In this document: positions 44,651 through 58,553 of the stretch, piece after piece
Position numbering within the stretch: the first letter of the stretch is position 1
Layout of the letters: each line of letters starts with the position of its first letter
Origin: Carallia brachiata
Lineage: Eukaryota; Streptophyta; Magnoliopsida; Malpighiales; Rhizophoraceae
Reading direction: 5' to 3'
NCBI GenBank assembly: GCA_021464245.1
Contig: JADCRB010000110.1
Location: 434,001-498,000, forward strand
Length of the DNA: 64,000 nt
Position numbers and translations under genes: made by a program
Notes under the pieces: model-generated
Databases searched by the model: none
Told to the model about the DNA's origin: nothing
What the model saw: only the letters and a program-made list of their open reading frames with translations

Positions 44651-47600
44651 TTTGTTTTCAGTAAGTATGACACCGCTCGCTGAGTTGGATGCCAACTAAG
44701 TAGGACCATTTGCATTCCTCTCACTTTTTATTGTTATCCCTTTCAAATGATTTCCCAACCAAAAATCATGAAAACTACATTAAAAGTGGTTCTTAATGCT
44801 GATTTTTCTACGCAAAATATCTAAATAAGAACAACAAAATAAGAGCACTATTACAACATGAAAAAGATTAATGCTTGAGATTCTATTTAAATACAATTAT
44901 TATTTTTTTTAACTACACCTTCACTTTTTATATATAAAAAAAAATGTATTTCTTTTTTTATTATAAAAAGTGAAAACGTGATTACAAAAATTAAAGATAT
45001 AATTACATCCACGTAAACTCACAAACACAAATCCTTTAATATTATATATATATTTCTATAAATTGATTAGTGGAAAGATGCTGGCTAGCTGGAGATATGT
45101 CATTCGTAGAAATGTTAGCTAAAACGTAACTTTCATGGATCTCTCGCTTGTCCTGGTCTAATAATTAAAAGTCTAAGCAAATTGGATGCCACCTGCACAA
45201 TGGCGAGTGCCCATCTTCTCTTTCTTAGAGTAAATTGATATTTTTATTAATTGTAAGGTACTAACACTTTAATTTTAAAAACTTAGGTCTAAGTCGAAAT
45301 ATTTGATTATTTGAGGTAGTTATTAAATGGTAAGTCAATATATTTTTATATTGATGATCTAAATTTGAGTCTCTGCATACGCGCTTTTCTTAGCAAATAC
45401 TGGATGTTCCCATTCTGTGGAGAAAGTGTTGAAGCGTGACGTAGGAGTTTGACTTGATAATCGTCGTAATTTGCAGTGGTAGAGTCATGCTCAATTCCGC
45501 TGATACTCAAGTGGGGGTCAACTCTTTTAAAAGTTGTTAAAAAAGGCATCAAAACATATAAGTTACCCTAACCTCTGCCCGCAGATTTAATAATTGATAT
45601 ATCAATAATAACTCTTTTTTTTATGTTAAAAAAAAAGTCGAAGATTTGCATTTCACCTCTAAGAAAATATAATTTATTAATTGGCTTTATCATCTTGGGT
45701 TGACTAATTTTTGTTCTTATATGGGTCTTATCTTCCAAACTTATTAGGGAAAAGCTTTATAAGGTACACATGCCATAATCACAAAATGTTTTAGTACTTG
45801 AGCTTTAACCCAACAACTAAAGTTGAAACTTTAGACCAAAATGTTTCAGGCTTCAATCACATCCTCATCTATCACGAAAATGACTTACATGTGTTATTTC
45901 AGTTAAAAATCAACAAAAACGTAGAAAATTGCTCACCCCTCTTTGTAAGACGAATAGAGACCATTGTTTTGCAAAATTACTCTCCCTTGTTTTGTCATTT
46001 AATTTTTCTCCTCTTGCCCTTTTATTTCCCTCCTATCCCCATTCTTAACTATCGCTTTCCTTCCTTTTCTAATATAATTAACAAGCCACTTCTACCATAT
46101 AATATTTGTTATATCTTTCTCTCTCCAATTAGTGAAGAAATGTTAGGCGCATGCGATACAAAAAACTGATAAAACTTAGGTGGATATGGTTCAAGAAGAG
46201 TGTAAATAAATCCAACTAAGTGAACTTAAACGTTATTATGCTCCAAGCTGTCATTAACTAAAATTTGGCTTCTAAATTTGTCACTCTCTTCCTACCTAAT
46301 ACATATGCCTCTTCAGAGTCTGTGGTCCAATAGGAAAAGCAATGGATTACTTCTCCCTTATGGAAGTAAACAATGAACTATTCTGTCTGACTGGTAAAGA
46401 CTGAGCAATATATACATCAACATAACATGGATGAAATGTCTCAGTTAATGTTGATTAAAATGAAGCACAGACTCGGCAATTGGCGTTGTAAACATATAGC
46501 TGTAAAATTTCAAAAATATCATATAATATTACAAAATAGATAGTTTTCTCTGTACCATGCAGTGAACTGTAGGCAATTTTGTGCGTCTTTGACAAAACTA
46601 GAAATGCATAATTAATTTGTGATACCAGCTAATTAATTAATAATGATATCCCCTAATTAAAAAGACAAACGAAGATGCCCACATTTAAAATTACATACCT
46701 ATGATTGACACCCAATTGAGCACTCCGCCTACGTGAGGTGCCAACTATTAATTGACAATAATTTTAGTAGGCCTGTCACGGCAATGGAAGACAGGACAGT
46801 CTCTCGTCCCCAACATTAGATGACCACACGTTGGAGTATTAATGGCAGAAAAGCTACTGTTGAACGCTGTCGTTTCAATTATATGTTTTAGATGAGCGTC
46901 GACTGTACTATCCATGTGGGTTGTGGCCAATCGGCTCTCGCCGCCCCGCAACCTCCTATCCCCATCGCCATCACCACACAGGTGCGCACAATTTGTCACT
47001 CTAACTTCTGGTAAAAGACCAAGACGGAGGCTCGAATGATGTCAATTTGAAGAATATTAATTAGAGAAAACTACGTAAACACACATCATTAAGAATAAAA
47101 TTGACATGTAAAAATTTGATCATTAAATTATAAAAAATAATAAGTTAAAAAATAAAAAAAGACGCATTTTTAAATTAAATATGAATTTTTTTTATATATT
47201 ATAGATTACATTTAATAAAGCGAATTAAGACAAACAAAAAAAATCAACTTGCCCAGAAAAGGGTTGTCTGCGTGTAACCAAATAAAATTTAAAAAAAAAA
47301 AAATGAAGGGAGAGAGAGAGAGTTAATGAGGGAGGGGGGCCTACACTACATTATTCCAACGGGGAAGTCGGAACCATGTGCGATCATATGGTGGTTGGCC
47401 TCTTGCAGGCCCACATAAACTTACTTTTCCATTTCTTAAAACCTCATTCTGAAAAGGAAACAAGAAACGTATAGTTCAGTTATAATAATAATAAGGATAA
47501 CAATTATTATAACTATAACAACAATAACAATAATAATATCGTCAAAAGGAAAAGAAAGAAAAGGCCTTTGATTCCCCAAGTCTTCTTCCTTCCTCTTTAG

Positions 47601-48010
47601 CCCTCCCATTCTCAATCCCTTATTTCTCACTCCCAATTCATTCCTTCTCACATGTTTTCTTCCTGAAATGTCCGCGCCTACCTCTCTTTCTCACTCTCCC
47701 TTGTTTTCTAGGTTGGTGTTATATTATAGATTCTGTGTCAGAGAAGGCAGAACTAAATTCTCCTTTTGTCCTTCTGATCTCTGAACAAGAGAGGCCCCCC
47801 TTGTGTCAGAAACAAAATCTTTCTAATTCTAGACCCCAAGAAACTCGATCTTTGTTTGTTTTTTTATTTGGATTTTTATGTCTATATATCCTTACAAAAG
47901 GCAAAAGAAAGAGCACAACAGTTAGTTATAAGTCCAGCCCATCTCTGCATCAGCACTCAACTACACCCAGAAACCCTAATTTTGCCAACCAATTCAACTT
48001 CTTGGCCGCC
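44651..48010. other. Spacer and 5' region of the IBH1-like gene
   Basis: 44651-47650 is AT-rich with no recognised gene. 47660-48010 is a CT-rich leader-like stretch in frame with the bHLH gene but without an ATG in that frame. Confidence 0.45.
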
Positions 48011-48514
48011 ATGAATAATCCTCAGAACTTGCCTCCAAACCCTAGTTCCATAAAATCAAGGTTTGCTCGGAAGTTTCTTCGAGCTTTGGCAAGAATAAGG
48101 AGCCAAAGACCCGCTAATTTATCTTCATGCGGTAGTCCTAGAGAGATGTTTCAAAGATACAATAGGGTTAAAACTGCTGCTGATAAATCCCTGGTCTTTG
48201 CTGTTGGGCCAAAGAGAGCCTGGAGCCGGGCAATGCTTTGCAAGATTCGGAGCCGTCGTGCTTTTGCGAGTAAAAGAAGATCATCATTCAAAATCAATAA
48301 AAAATCCGCGATGACTAAGGTTGATAAAATGGAGGACAAGAATAATGGCAATCAGGATGATGGGTTTGCTCAGGCCAAGCAGCTCAGAAAGCTCGTGCCC
48401 GGCGGCGAGGCTATGGATTTATGCCGTTTGTTAGAGGAGGCTGCGCATTACATAAAGTGCCTTAATTCCCAGGTACATGTGATGAGAAGCATAGCTGATT
48501 TCTACTCCACTTGA
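48011..48514 (+). CDS. IBH1/IBH1-like atypical (non-DNA-binding) bHLH regulator
   Basis: Intronless, 167 aa. The N-terminal SRFARKFLRALARI motif (16-29), the central RAWSRAMLCKIRSRR (69-83) and the C-terminal helix-loop-helix (about 120-161: QAKQLRKLVPGGEAMD, then LLEEAAHYIKCLNSQVHVM) are the three conserved blocks of the IBH1/IBL1 group. The basic region lacks the His-Glu-Arg residues that read the E-box, so the protein should act by dimerising with other HLH factors; Arabidopsis IBH1 opposes cell elongation downstream of brassinosteroid and gibberellin, antagonised by PRE proteins. Start: the ATG after cttggccgcc is the first in frame; the open frame upstream to 47735 has no ATG. IBH1 versus IBL1 cannot be settled without a tree. 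Confidence 0.87.
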   Translation: MNNPQNLPPNPSSIKSRFARKFLRALARIRSQRPANLSSCGSPREMFQRYNRVKTAADKSLVFAVGPKRAWSRAMLCKIRSRRAFASKRRSSFKINKKSAMTKVDKMEDKNNGNQDDGFAQAKQLRKLVPGGEAMDLCRLLEEAAHYIKCLNSQVHVMRSIADFYST

Positions 48515-51500
48515 GAGGTATATATGCATTCGATAACTATATGTTAAAAAAAAAAAAAAAAATAGAAACAAGGAATCTATATCAATAGAAGGGGACAAAC
48601 AAGAAAAATGGAGAAGAAAAAGAAGAAGAAGGAAAGAGAAAAACGAAAGAAAAAGAAGGTGGCCAATGCGGTGGTAATTAAATAAAATGTCTGGGAAATC
48701 TATGGCTCCATGTAATTAAAACAGCTATATATGCGTGGTTAATATTTGTGAAAAAGTAATCGACACTATTGCTTGTTAGTGTATCAATTGGTGTGTAATT
48801 TATACATGCTTCCTTATTTTTGCTAGTGTTAGTAATATTATCGTTACTGCTGCATTATGATAATAGCCCAAGTTGCTGCCTTTTGCTACTAACTTGCTTG
48901 GATTTTGCACCCCTACTCCTTCCTTTTATTGTGGAAAGTAATAAAACTGATAACGAAATTAGTGTTGCAGGTCTATGTGGAATTCAAGATCTAGATATTA
49001 AGGTAAGATTAGGTGCTTAATTTTCTGCATGTTTTCGCATATTTTTCAAGAGGGGTTGATAGACTACCATGAGTTCTTAATTAGGAACAGACTTAGAGTG
49101 ATTTAAGGAAAACCTTGAACTTTGCACTATTTTTTTTTTAAGGGGAATGAAGGGTATATCTGTAAGTAGAGGCAGATGGGTCCAAGTAACTCATGATTAT
49201 GCTTCCTTCCCTCATGAAAATCCATGACCCGTGCACATTTCTCTGGTTCTCACTTCTCAAAGGTTTTAGGGTTGTCACCCAGTTGCTTAAAAGGTACTGA
49301 CCGAATCATTCTTTTATCCACAAATGCCCCCCACCATTATGATATTTGTTTCCCAAGTGGATAGTCTTTTAAAAACTAAAAATAATTTGCTAGACAGCTT
49401 ACGTTTTATTTTTTTATTGGTCAACGAAAATGAAATTTCAAGCAATTTAGTTAATAATCCAAGATGATAGGCCTACTTTAGTTTAGAACTCAATTTTTAG
49501 AATCCAAATATATGGTGCAAACACCATTTTTAGAAAGAAAAAATATTTGTCTATTAATTTTCAGTGTTTCGATTAGTATTATAAATAAAATAAAATAGAT
49601 AATTTTTATAATAAAAATAATAATATTTATAATAAAAAATAATAATATTTAATTTTTTGTTACAAAAAATCAATATTGTTGCATTCAAGATACTTATCAA
49701 AATCAAAAATAAAAACATTTACTAGTGCTCTTTTTCGAAAATTGAATTTACATGTACTAAACCCAATGCTGACGATATTAAAGGCCACATTACAGAAAGG
49801 AAGACATAGGACCAGATAATTAGATGGTGAATCCTTACTCCCTAGGTGCAAGGTGAATTTTTAAACAACCGAAGTTAGGCGCTGCTCCACATTTGCATTT
49901 GATTATAGGAAATCAAACAGACACCTCAAATCACACTGCTCACCGACAATGACAATTACAATATTGTTCATGGATTAAGTGTTCAGGGTGATCCTTTGTA
50001 TCCTAGACAAACAAACAAACAAACATACACAAACTAAGTAAACAAATAAACTGAAAGTATGCAAAATTGTCTTTTATATAACTTATGGAGTCATAATTTT
50101 AGATTCTCGCTCTAAGTCCCAATAGACTTAACAACATTTCTTGGTGTCAACTAATCACTCTGGGTTTCCTTCCTCAAACGTAGGTTCTTAGCAATCATTG
50201 TTGATTTGTTGGTCTTCCATCACCAATGTCATAAGATTGCATATATATGTTAGAGGCTTTTCAATTTGACTTACCTTTTTGTTTTGAGAATTACTAAGTT
50301 CTTACACTGTAGGTTAAGCGGAATTTATTTGAAATAAAAAAATTGATCAAAAATTTATATAATATAATATTACAAGTAAATTATACCAAAGAAAAAGAGT
50401 AAAATTAATAAACATCTATATGTTAACCAGTAAGTGAATCTCTCTTCCGTATATTCTAGAACCATAAGTATGTTTAGATCAAACCTTCCCTGCAACTTAA
50501 AACACATTCTTAACACCACAAACTAGAAATTATAGCATCAGGGGCTCATTCATCAATACAGATTTCAAATCATCTCCAAAACTTCTGCATTTCCTTTCAT
50601 TAGCCCATCCATTTATGCCTCATTCCCAAAGAAATCATATGCCCCAAATTACCTTCAAATGACTTCCGCTCTAGAATTATGGATTTTTCCCCGCAGAGTT
50701 CGTCTGGGCCTTGCGTCTGGTATTTAATTTTAGTTTCTTTTCCCCTTTAATGAGAATAATGGCACAATCGTTTGTCTCCTTGATGTGCGTATCTCGTTAG
50801 AATAATCATAGATTTTCGTATTCTCTACTACGTGATATAATATCAATATATAAGCACCAATATACAAAAACAAAACCCAATTAAAAACATACAAGAAAAA
50901 TGACTATTAAATACAAATTAAATGGAGAAGCAAATGATATAGAACGAGAAAACATAGAAGAAATTCTACAGGTGAATAATACAGAAATTGCTGGTTGATT
51001 CCGAACCAGCAAAGGTCACTGACAGGAAATTAAGGTTGTCTTGCCAGAATTTCAAATTGAGAGAAGAGTAATGATATATATCTGAAAACTTTGTGATGAA
51101 ATATCTCGAAATTTATAATTATAAAAAGAATTATCATTTTTTTTTTAGTTTAACGATATTAAAAAAGTTGATGATTCTTTTTAGTTATGAATTTTGAGAT
51201 ATTTTATTACACGGTTTTTTTGATATATATTATTACTCTTGAGAGAATAAGGATGGTAATGATAAGAAAATTTTCTTGCTCGGCTGATGGCTACGAAAGA
51301 AGGAAAGGGAATAAGAAATCCCTTAGATTATTAGTTTGTTTTATTTGCGGTAGAAGATTGCTCATTTGACCTGAGTAAAATCCAAACTCCAATAGAATTT
51401 ATGCTCATCAAGACCTCCAAATTACATTATTTTTACCTTTTTAGTCACTTAATTATTCTCTTCTAGGCTTTTTCTCCTTGTTCTCTTTTTGGTCCGAAAT

Positions 51501-54500
51501 GGAGAATTAATCAGAAGAGAGCAAACTGTTTATATCCATTTTCATAATTCAGTTTTAATTTTGTTTGGACGAAGTACATTCACAGTTGTTTGAAATTGTG
51601 ATTCTTAATTCTCCTTATTAGATATTAGTTTCTCAACGATAAAAAAAAAAAAAAAAAACTGGGATTTAATTTAATTTCTTAGAAAAGGATACAGATAATT
51701 GAAATTCCGATTAATTAAAGACAATAGCCAGACAATGAAATAAGATTAGACAGCCAACCTGATGATCAGGGCACTCAAAATGGTGATGCGCAATCTCACC
51801 CAACCTGGCTTTGAACACTAACCTAAAACATCTTGTCCGCAAACATCAATTCATGACCTATCATGTGGTTTTCTTAATTTGTATAGTACAGTCAGGTGCG
51901 TATTGAAGTTCTCTTTCTATTGTCTTATCATCAACAGAATTAGAAAGCATCCTGGTTTAGTACTTATTTGTCTCTTTACATGCACGCTTCGTTTAATTTT
52001 ACCTTGTCCAGCATAATAAAGTAGCTGCTGTACCTTTCTGAAATATTTCCTTAGGTGTTTCCAACCAAACATGGTTTCTAATGTATTATGCTACATTTCC
52101 TAGGAACATAAGTGGCCTGTTCACTTCTCTAACTCTGTACTTCACTCTTAACGTTTTTGATATTCCCTGGCTGTGTCCTAATCAAACCTTTCTGTCGTCA
52201 ATGGTTTTATAACTTTAAAACCTCCCCGTATATCTTTACATCACTTAGTACAAATATATGTTATTACACGGTACGTCGGAGTCAATGTTTATTGCATTTG
52301 CCAGTGTCCTTAAGGGCTTTTACGTGTGGATGCAGCCATCGGTGGGGAAATAGCGGTTTCCATATTTCACTTAGAAAGTAATTTAGGGTTTTTTCTGTTT
52401 CGTGATGGGAAATTTCTTTTGCTCTGAATTGACCATGGCAATTAGTGGTGTCTACATATATTTCTTGAAAGCATGGCAACCCCTAACTATGAAGGAAAAA
52501 GCGGTGCAAATGCTCTTTTTCATGTGACTGTAGTGGCTAGACCGCTCTAGAGCAATATATAAAGATTGAGTTTGCGAAATGCTAACTAATTGGATGCAAC
52601 AAAAACAGTAGAAATTAAGGCAACCTGTGAAAATTGTAATATCCTAACAATAGATATATATATATGAAAGCACAGAAATGTGTCACTGGAAGCCTACTAA
52701 CCGAAACTCCAAAGCTTACGGTCAGGCTTCTGGTTGATCTATCATCTAGACCATATGGGCGTGCTCTTTCTGCTTTCCAAGAATCTTGACGGCGGTTCAT
52801 GTCATGGTCCTGGAGTAGCATTTCTTTTGCTCAATACTAATGGCAATGGACACGAGAATAATGGCTGTGTTAATACTAATAGTCTCCAAAATGGAAAAGG
52901 GCATTGTTACATTTTTAAGTAAAAAGAGTACAAGAAACGTCCGAATATAATTGGTCGAATTTAATATAATTATTTTTAATTATAAGTGTAATTAAATATA
53001 AAAAAAATATATTAATTTTTCTTCTCATGCTTAATTGCACTGACAATTAAAATAATTATATATTAAATTCAATCATTACAATCGAGTGCATTTTTTAGTT
53101 TCTTTTTTTTTGTCTGAAACTCTAATTTTTTTTAATGGGAAAAAGAAGAGAAAAGAAGGGGCTTTGATTTAGTCTAGCTAGTGCGTGGCAGGGAATGTGG
53201 TTTTTTGAAAAAAGCTCCAGTACGAAGATGCGAGTAAATCAAAACGGTTGAACGCGAGTTTACATCAATTAGTCATAACTATTAATTATTATACATTGAA
53301 TGAGAGTTGATAATTATAATTAATTGATTATAATTATATACTTGTGAACATGTGTTGATTTGTAAATATTTATCTTTTTATCTGCATAAATTTTTTATTT
53401 TTAATTTATAAAAATAAAAATTTAAATCTTATATATAAAAAATATATATAGTTTAAGTAATTATATTATTAAATTTTGTTCAAGTAACTTTATTATTAGA
53501 TGTTGTAGTTAGCTCCATTTAACTTTTTTTCTTCGTGAATGAAGTCACTCCAAGACAGTGAGTGCTCCGACGATCCGCATGTTTGGCCCATAATTGCGCT
53601 TCAAATAGGAAGAGAATCCAACTCCAATTATCCTGGACCACTATTTTCTCCCACGAAGTGCTCCACACCTGTGCATGTGATTGCTTGGAGACCCGTCAAT
53701 CGTCACATATCTTCCGTTTTGGTACAGGCGCATACGGGGTCCCATTGATGTCACCGTTCTCAGCTTTCGTCCACCCTGCGGAAATTTTGCGTCCTTGACT
53801 AGGACTTATTGTCACGTCTAACCATTTAATTCTTCTTTTGTTTTTTGAAAACCAATACTCATATGGACTTGTTCGAAGAGATGTTTTTTTTTTTTTTTTT
53901 CTTGGGTTGCATTCTTAGAGAATATTTTGGCAAAAAAACATTGGGGAAACGTTGCATTTTATACGAAACTGTCCATGTAAATATGTCATTATTTTTTTTA
54001 GATATCCTAAAATTAGATTAATTGATTGGTGGAGAGGCGACTGATTGATAGAGAGGTGACAGTTGGAGAGATTAATGATTCAAACTTCTGATTTCTTTTT
54101 CATTAGTATACTACCAATGTCATTTGAACTACAAGTTCATGACTATGTAAATATATCTTTGAATATGTTTAGTTAGCTATTAAACATCATTCTTTTCATT
54201 AAATTGTTATTAATGAGAATTTTTAATTTGACTCAAATTTTTACTACGAAAAAGAGAAAAAGCATTAACTAGAGAATACTAATTAGGATAGAGATGAACT
54301 ATTTAATATCATACATAGTTACATGGATAAATATCCAATTAAAATCATTTTCACTTTAATAGCCAAATAATAACATAATTTTACCCGTGTCAAATAAAGT
54401 TTGAAAGGCATTAACACTTTTTGTTAAAAATGAAATAGAAACGAAAAAATGTAGAATAATGTGAGAAACAATATATATAGAACTGCATTAAAAAAAATCA

Positions 54501-57290
54501 CAAATATTTAGAACTAAAATATGGGATTTTACTTTACACTTCCTTTCCCACCCCACACCCCCTGATGTGGACTGAAACCCATCTCATCCCTTCGGCTTTG
54601 GCGTTGGGCTCTTTTTGCAGGATTAAAAAAAAAAAAAGGCCATTAATATAGATATGAAAACGTCTTTGGGCCTAGCGTTGGTTTCTTTTGGTGTTCAGCT
54701 TTCCTAGCGGAAGTAACTGCAATAGTAAGTGCTGGGCAGCGTGCTAGAGACGTCGGGCCATTGGGTCAACCAGAATGTCCAATTTGCGCCCAAAAATTCA
54801 TCATCATGTCTACTTCTCCATTCTTCTTTTATTTATTTACCCAACTTCTTCTCAATAAACCGTTGAAACATGGAAATATAAATCTTTGTAATTCAAACGA
54901 TCATATTTACGTTACACATTTTCATAATTGCCTTGTCTTTGCATTATAATAATAACAAAATGTTTGTTTTCAGAGTCATCGACAGACACAACAACAGTAA
55001 TAAATGACAAAACCTTAATCCTATATTTAATTAAGATCAGCTAAATAAATTTTTTCTTGTCACTCAAATTTATCGAGCATTAAATTTGGTGTGAGATCTA
55101 CTTGTTCTAGATTTCTCATAAATAAAAAATTTTAAAGTCAACTTAAGTTTTCATATTCCTCTCCTCTTGCCATTCACCTACATTTAGTCTCCCTTCTTGA
55201 TTTGAGTATTCATTGGTTTTCATTCGTGGATGTAACAGAGAAAAAATGTAGGATCACGATGCCATTTGCTTGGAAATGTAGACAGGAAATTCTTCATCAT
55301 CTATGGGCTAAATCCCCTGTCCACAACATACCAAATTACGTCGTATGGTTAGATGCCCAAAAAGAACACGATGCAAACAATAGTTCGTTGAATGGCAGGC
55401 AGGACAACCAACTGAGAAAGATACATGAACTTTGGTGAGGCAGTGAGGAGTCAACTTCCCCATTAAAGGCAACCTTGCCGCATAAATATACACTACCAGC
55501 ATCATTGTTACCTTCAAAGTGCCAAGCTGTACACAGATCACAGCGCCATCCTATTTTGACCCAATTGGCGACAAAAGCTACATAGTTTATCTAGCTAATC
55601 CTCTAGGATATGGAAGGCAGAAATATCGCCCAATTATTGCATTTCACCTGACGCACATGTAACCAATACCAATTGCCTTGATTGAATTGTCAGCTAAATT
55701 TGCGGCTTGCACGGCCGACATGTCACTCACATCTTACCTTACGTGCATAAAATAGTGCCCACCAAACAAACATACAAAACAAACAGGACCTCTGTCACAT
55801 GCAGTCACAGTCAACGGAATTCTGACAACACTTCTACGACATGTGGTATGTTTTATAGGATCAAGCAAGTAAGCTGCATGTGCCCTCCCAGATCTAACCC
55901 TTTCAGTCCAGCAATGTCTGCATTGAAGAGAGACATCAAGTTGGGTCCAACCAGTAATCAGTTCCTTTCAAAGCATTACCTTACACAGAAGCAGCCAAGC
56001 AAGCCAGGAGTCATGTAGTTGATTTTGTCCTGTGTGAACCCTGTCAGTCGTGGTTGTAAGAGTGTACACTTTCCATGTCTCTGAGATTCTCTTTTTTAGG
56101 TAGGTTTCATTACGTGGTCACTGATAAGTTGTTATATAGTATTTAAATATTATTTAATTTGTGTAACGAGATATATATTTTATATAATTATATTTAAAAA
56201 TATAAATAAAAAATAATAATAATTTTTTATTAATATAATTACATAAAATATATTTTTTATTATATAAAATATTAGTATAGAATTTGCTTGACCATTAACA
56301 TATATGGCTACGTACCTTTTCCGTTTGAAGTAATTATGAAACCATGATCCCTCCAACTACTGACCAATAATTTGTTTACACAGTTTTTTGCTCTGTTACG
56401 CTAACTATTCCGTGGGCTTACTACACATGAATAGCAGCCTCCAAGGTGCACAATGATACAATTGACATCTAAAAAGAGTACGCATTGGGCAGGCAATTAA
56501 AGCGGAGAAGCGAGAATCAATATAAAAATACAAAATCCAATATAAAAATAGTGCTCAACCAGTACACTAACAAAATTCTCACTAGATTGTCTAGGAAAGT
56601 TCTGCTTCTCATACAAGAAACTCCGTCTGCAACCAAAATTTCAGGACTCAACTTACCCCTTCATTAATTTGTGCTGCTCTCCCTAAATGAAAGAAGGGGA
56701 AACAACTACAATTCTAAAACAGCCTATTCATGTTAGTTGTCAGGCATTCCATTAAGAAATATGTAAAGAGAAATCAGAGGAAAATAAATGGAAAATGAAG
56801 GATGATAATTAGAAGAAAAACTTTGACAATTACTTAGAGTTTATCACGTTACGATAGATATTAAAAATATATTTATAATATATACAAAATATATTTTATA
56901 TATGTTCAATATGACTGACTGAGCAACCCAGCGCCTGTGGAGGACCAGATCTTATAACTGTGCACACAACACACTTAGCAAAATCTCACAGCAGACATGT
57001 ACTCTTACTGTATCCCTAAACAGACCCTCTGCTCCATTTTGTGATGGCAGAAACACAATGTGTTTGGTTCCACACCTGCCCACAAGTGCACAAAAGAAGA
57101 TCCTTTAAGAGGATTATGGCAGTTAAGTGATGGATTCTCTAGAAGGATTTCCTTTACCATCATTGGAAGCCTGAATAGAGTATCAGAAACGATACAAAAC
57201 AGTTTTTTTTCTTTCGTCTTTGAAGGAAGGGAAGTATATATCAGTTTTTAGATCGTATTAGGGAAAGGGGGTGTTCAACACAACATTACA
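48515..57290. other. Long AT-rich spacer without a recognisable gene
   Basis: 48515-48830 is probably the 3' UTR of the bHLH gene (A17 run near 48546). I examined frames at 51187, 52157, 52734, 53539, 54761 and 55202; none has a known motif or splice structure. GC-richer islands stand at about 53540-53800 and 55220-56030. A (caaa)n run lies near 50008. Nothing more can be supported. Confidence 0.45.
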
Positions 57291-57310
57291 AAGAAATAAA
57301 CAACAAAGAC

Positions 57311-57316
57311 TTTATT
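57311..57316 (-). terminator. Candidate polyadenylation signal of the DUF538 gene
   Basis: AATAAA on the minus strand, about 415 bases after the predicted stop codon; a 3' UTR of that length is plausible, but no transcript evidence is available. Confidence 0.35.
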
Positions 57317-57728
57317 CTTGAAATTTTATATCATGAATGTATGCATCCCTCAGAAATCTAACTTATTCTACAAAAAGTGACTCGATCGTGGCAACCATAT
57401 TTTATATCCGTAGTACAACAAATGAACAGAACTTTTCTCATATTTATCACCTGTAATCACCTCAACTTAATGCTCCTGTCTTGCATTATCTTCCGTGGGA
57501 AATTTATCACCATTCATACCACTGCCTTGCCTAAGTTTCCCTCTCAATTGCATCCACAAGGCACTCCGGTCAGCACCGGCTCATCTAACTTGCATACTCT
57601 GCACTATATGGGCAAAAAGAACGCAAAGCAAACACACTGGATTGAAGCATTCAACCTGCAATTTACAAGGGGGTAATACAGAACTGATTGAGCTATAGAC
57701 ATCTGAAAATGGCTTTACTTTGCATCCT

Positions 57729-58553
57729 TCACAGAATGTTCCTCCCAAAATTTCCCTGATCAAGTCGATATCTCAATTCCCTGGATTGACTCTGCACAGA
57801 AAGTCGCAAACACATACAATTTAACAACATCAACAATCTAAACTTTCTTGTTTTGATTAAGCAAGCACTCACTCAGAATATATAAAATCTCCTGACCACA
57901 CAAATCGACCAAGCAAAATGCTCAATTTTCTGAAATCCCAAGAATTAAAAAATATATATATATCTTTACCTTCCCACGAAAATAAATTTGCACAAAACAA
58001 ACAAATATGCGCATACCATTTGGTCTTATAAGTAAAATGACATATATAAAGCAAAAACCTTGGAGATGGCCTGAGCTATAAGCTTCCCAGCCTCCATCTC
58101 CTCAGGCGTCCCGTCGCGGGCAATCATACATTCCCTCGGCGTTTCGAACAAAGAGAGGGAAAACTGCTTGCGAGCAACGCCGACGTCGAAATATATGCGC
58201 CCTGAGCTCGGTACATCCACCTGAATCCCCTTCACCGGAAACCAGAGGAACAGCTCCTGCGCGGACATCCCCGACAGCATCTGGATCTGCCCGTAGCTCA
58301 GCGTCCCCGAAACGTTCCTGTCGTAGTGCAATTCGCTCTCGAACTTGGCGTTGCAGGCCTGATCCAGGTGGACCTCGAACTGGCCCGCCTCGTCGACGGT
58401 GAATTCCTTGACGCCCTTGGGCAGCAGGCCCATGGGCAGCCCGTGCGCCTTCAGCACATCGTAGATTGAATCTTGCTGTTTTGAATAAACATCTCCTGGA
58501 ATTGAGATCGCCAAACAGAGAATAAACCAAAACAGAGGCTTTACAGAAAGCAT
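57729..58553 (-). CDS. DUF538 family secreted protein, two exons
   Basis: Exon 1 58553-58059, donor GTTTTT; exon 2 57791-57729 after acceptor TGTGCAG; phase 0; 185 aa. Residues 1-24 are a signal peptide (MLSVKPLFWFILCLAISIPG). The domain starts at SIYDVLKAHGLPMGLLPKGV and contains FEVHLDQACNAKFESELHYD, SGTLSYGQIQMLSGMSAQEL, LWFPVKGIQVDVPSSGRIYF and KQFSLSLFETPRECM, all standard for plant DUF538 (At5g01610/At5g19590-type) proteins. Activity is unknown. The unspliced frame ends in an atypical VFALYMSFYL tail; splicing to exon 2 gives SQSRELRYRLDQGNFGRNIL, which resembles the tail I recall in relatives, so the small second exon is favoured. The gene has CT-rich 5' flank (58560-58600). Confidence 0.85.

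Noticed and set aside
47735..48010. Upstream extension of the bHLH frame
   Set aside because: No ATG in that frame before 48011; sequence is CT-rich leader.
53990..54110. Possible third SINE (attggtggagaggcgac ... gattcaaac)
   Set aside because: Lacks a convincing A/B box pair at the right spacing, an A tail and flanking duplication.
55700..56018. GC-richer 103-codon frame and a gctggactgaaagg motif on the minus strand resembling a miR319-like core
   Set aside because: The match to miR159/319 is poor and no long hairpin partner was found nearby; the frame has no known motif.
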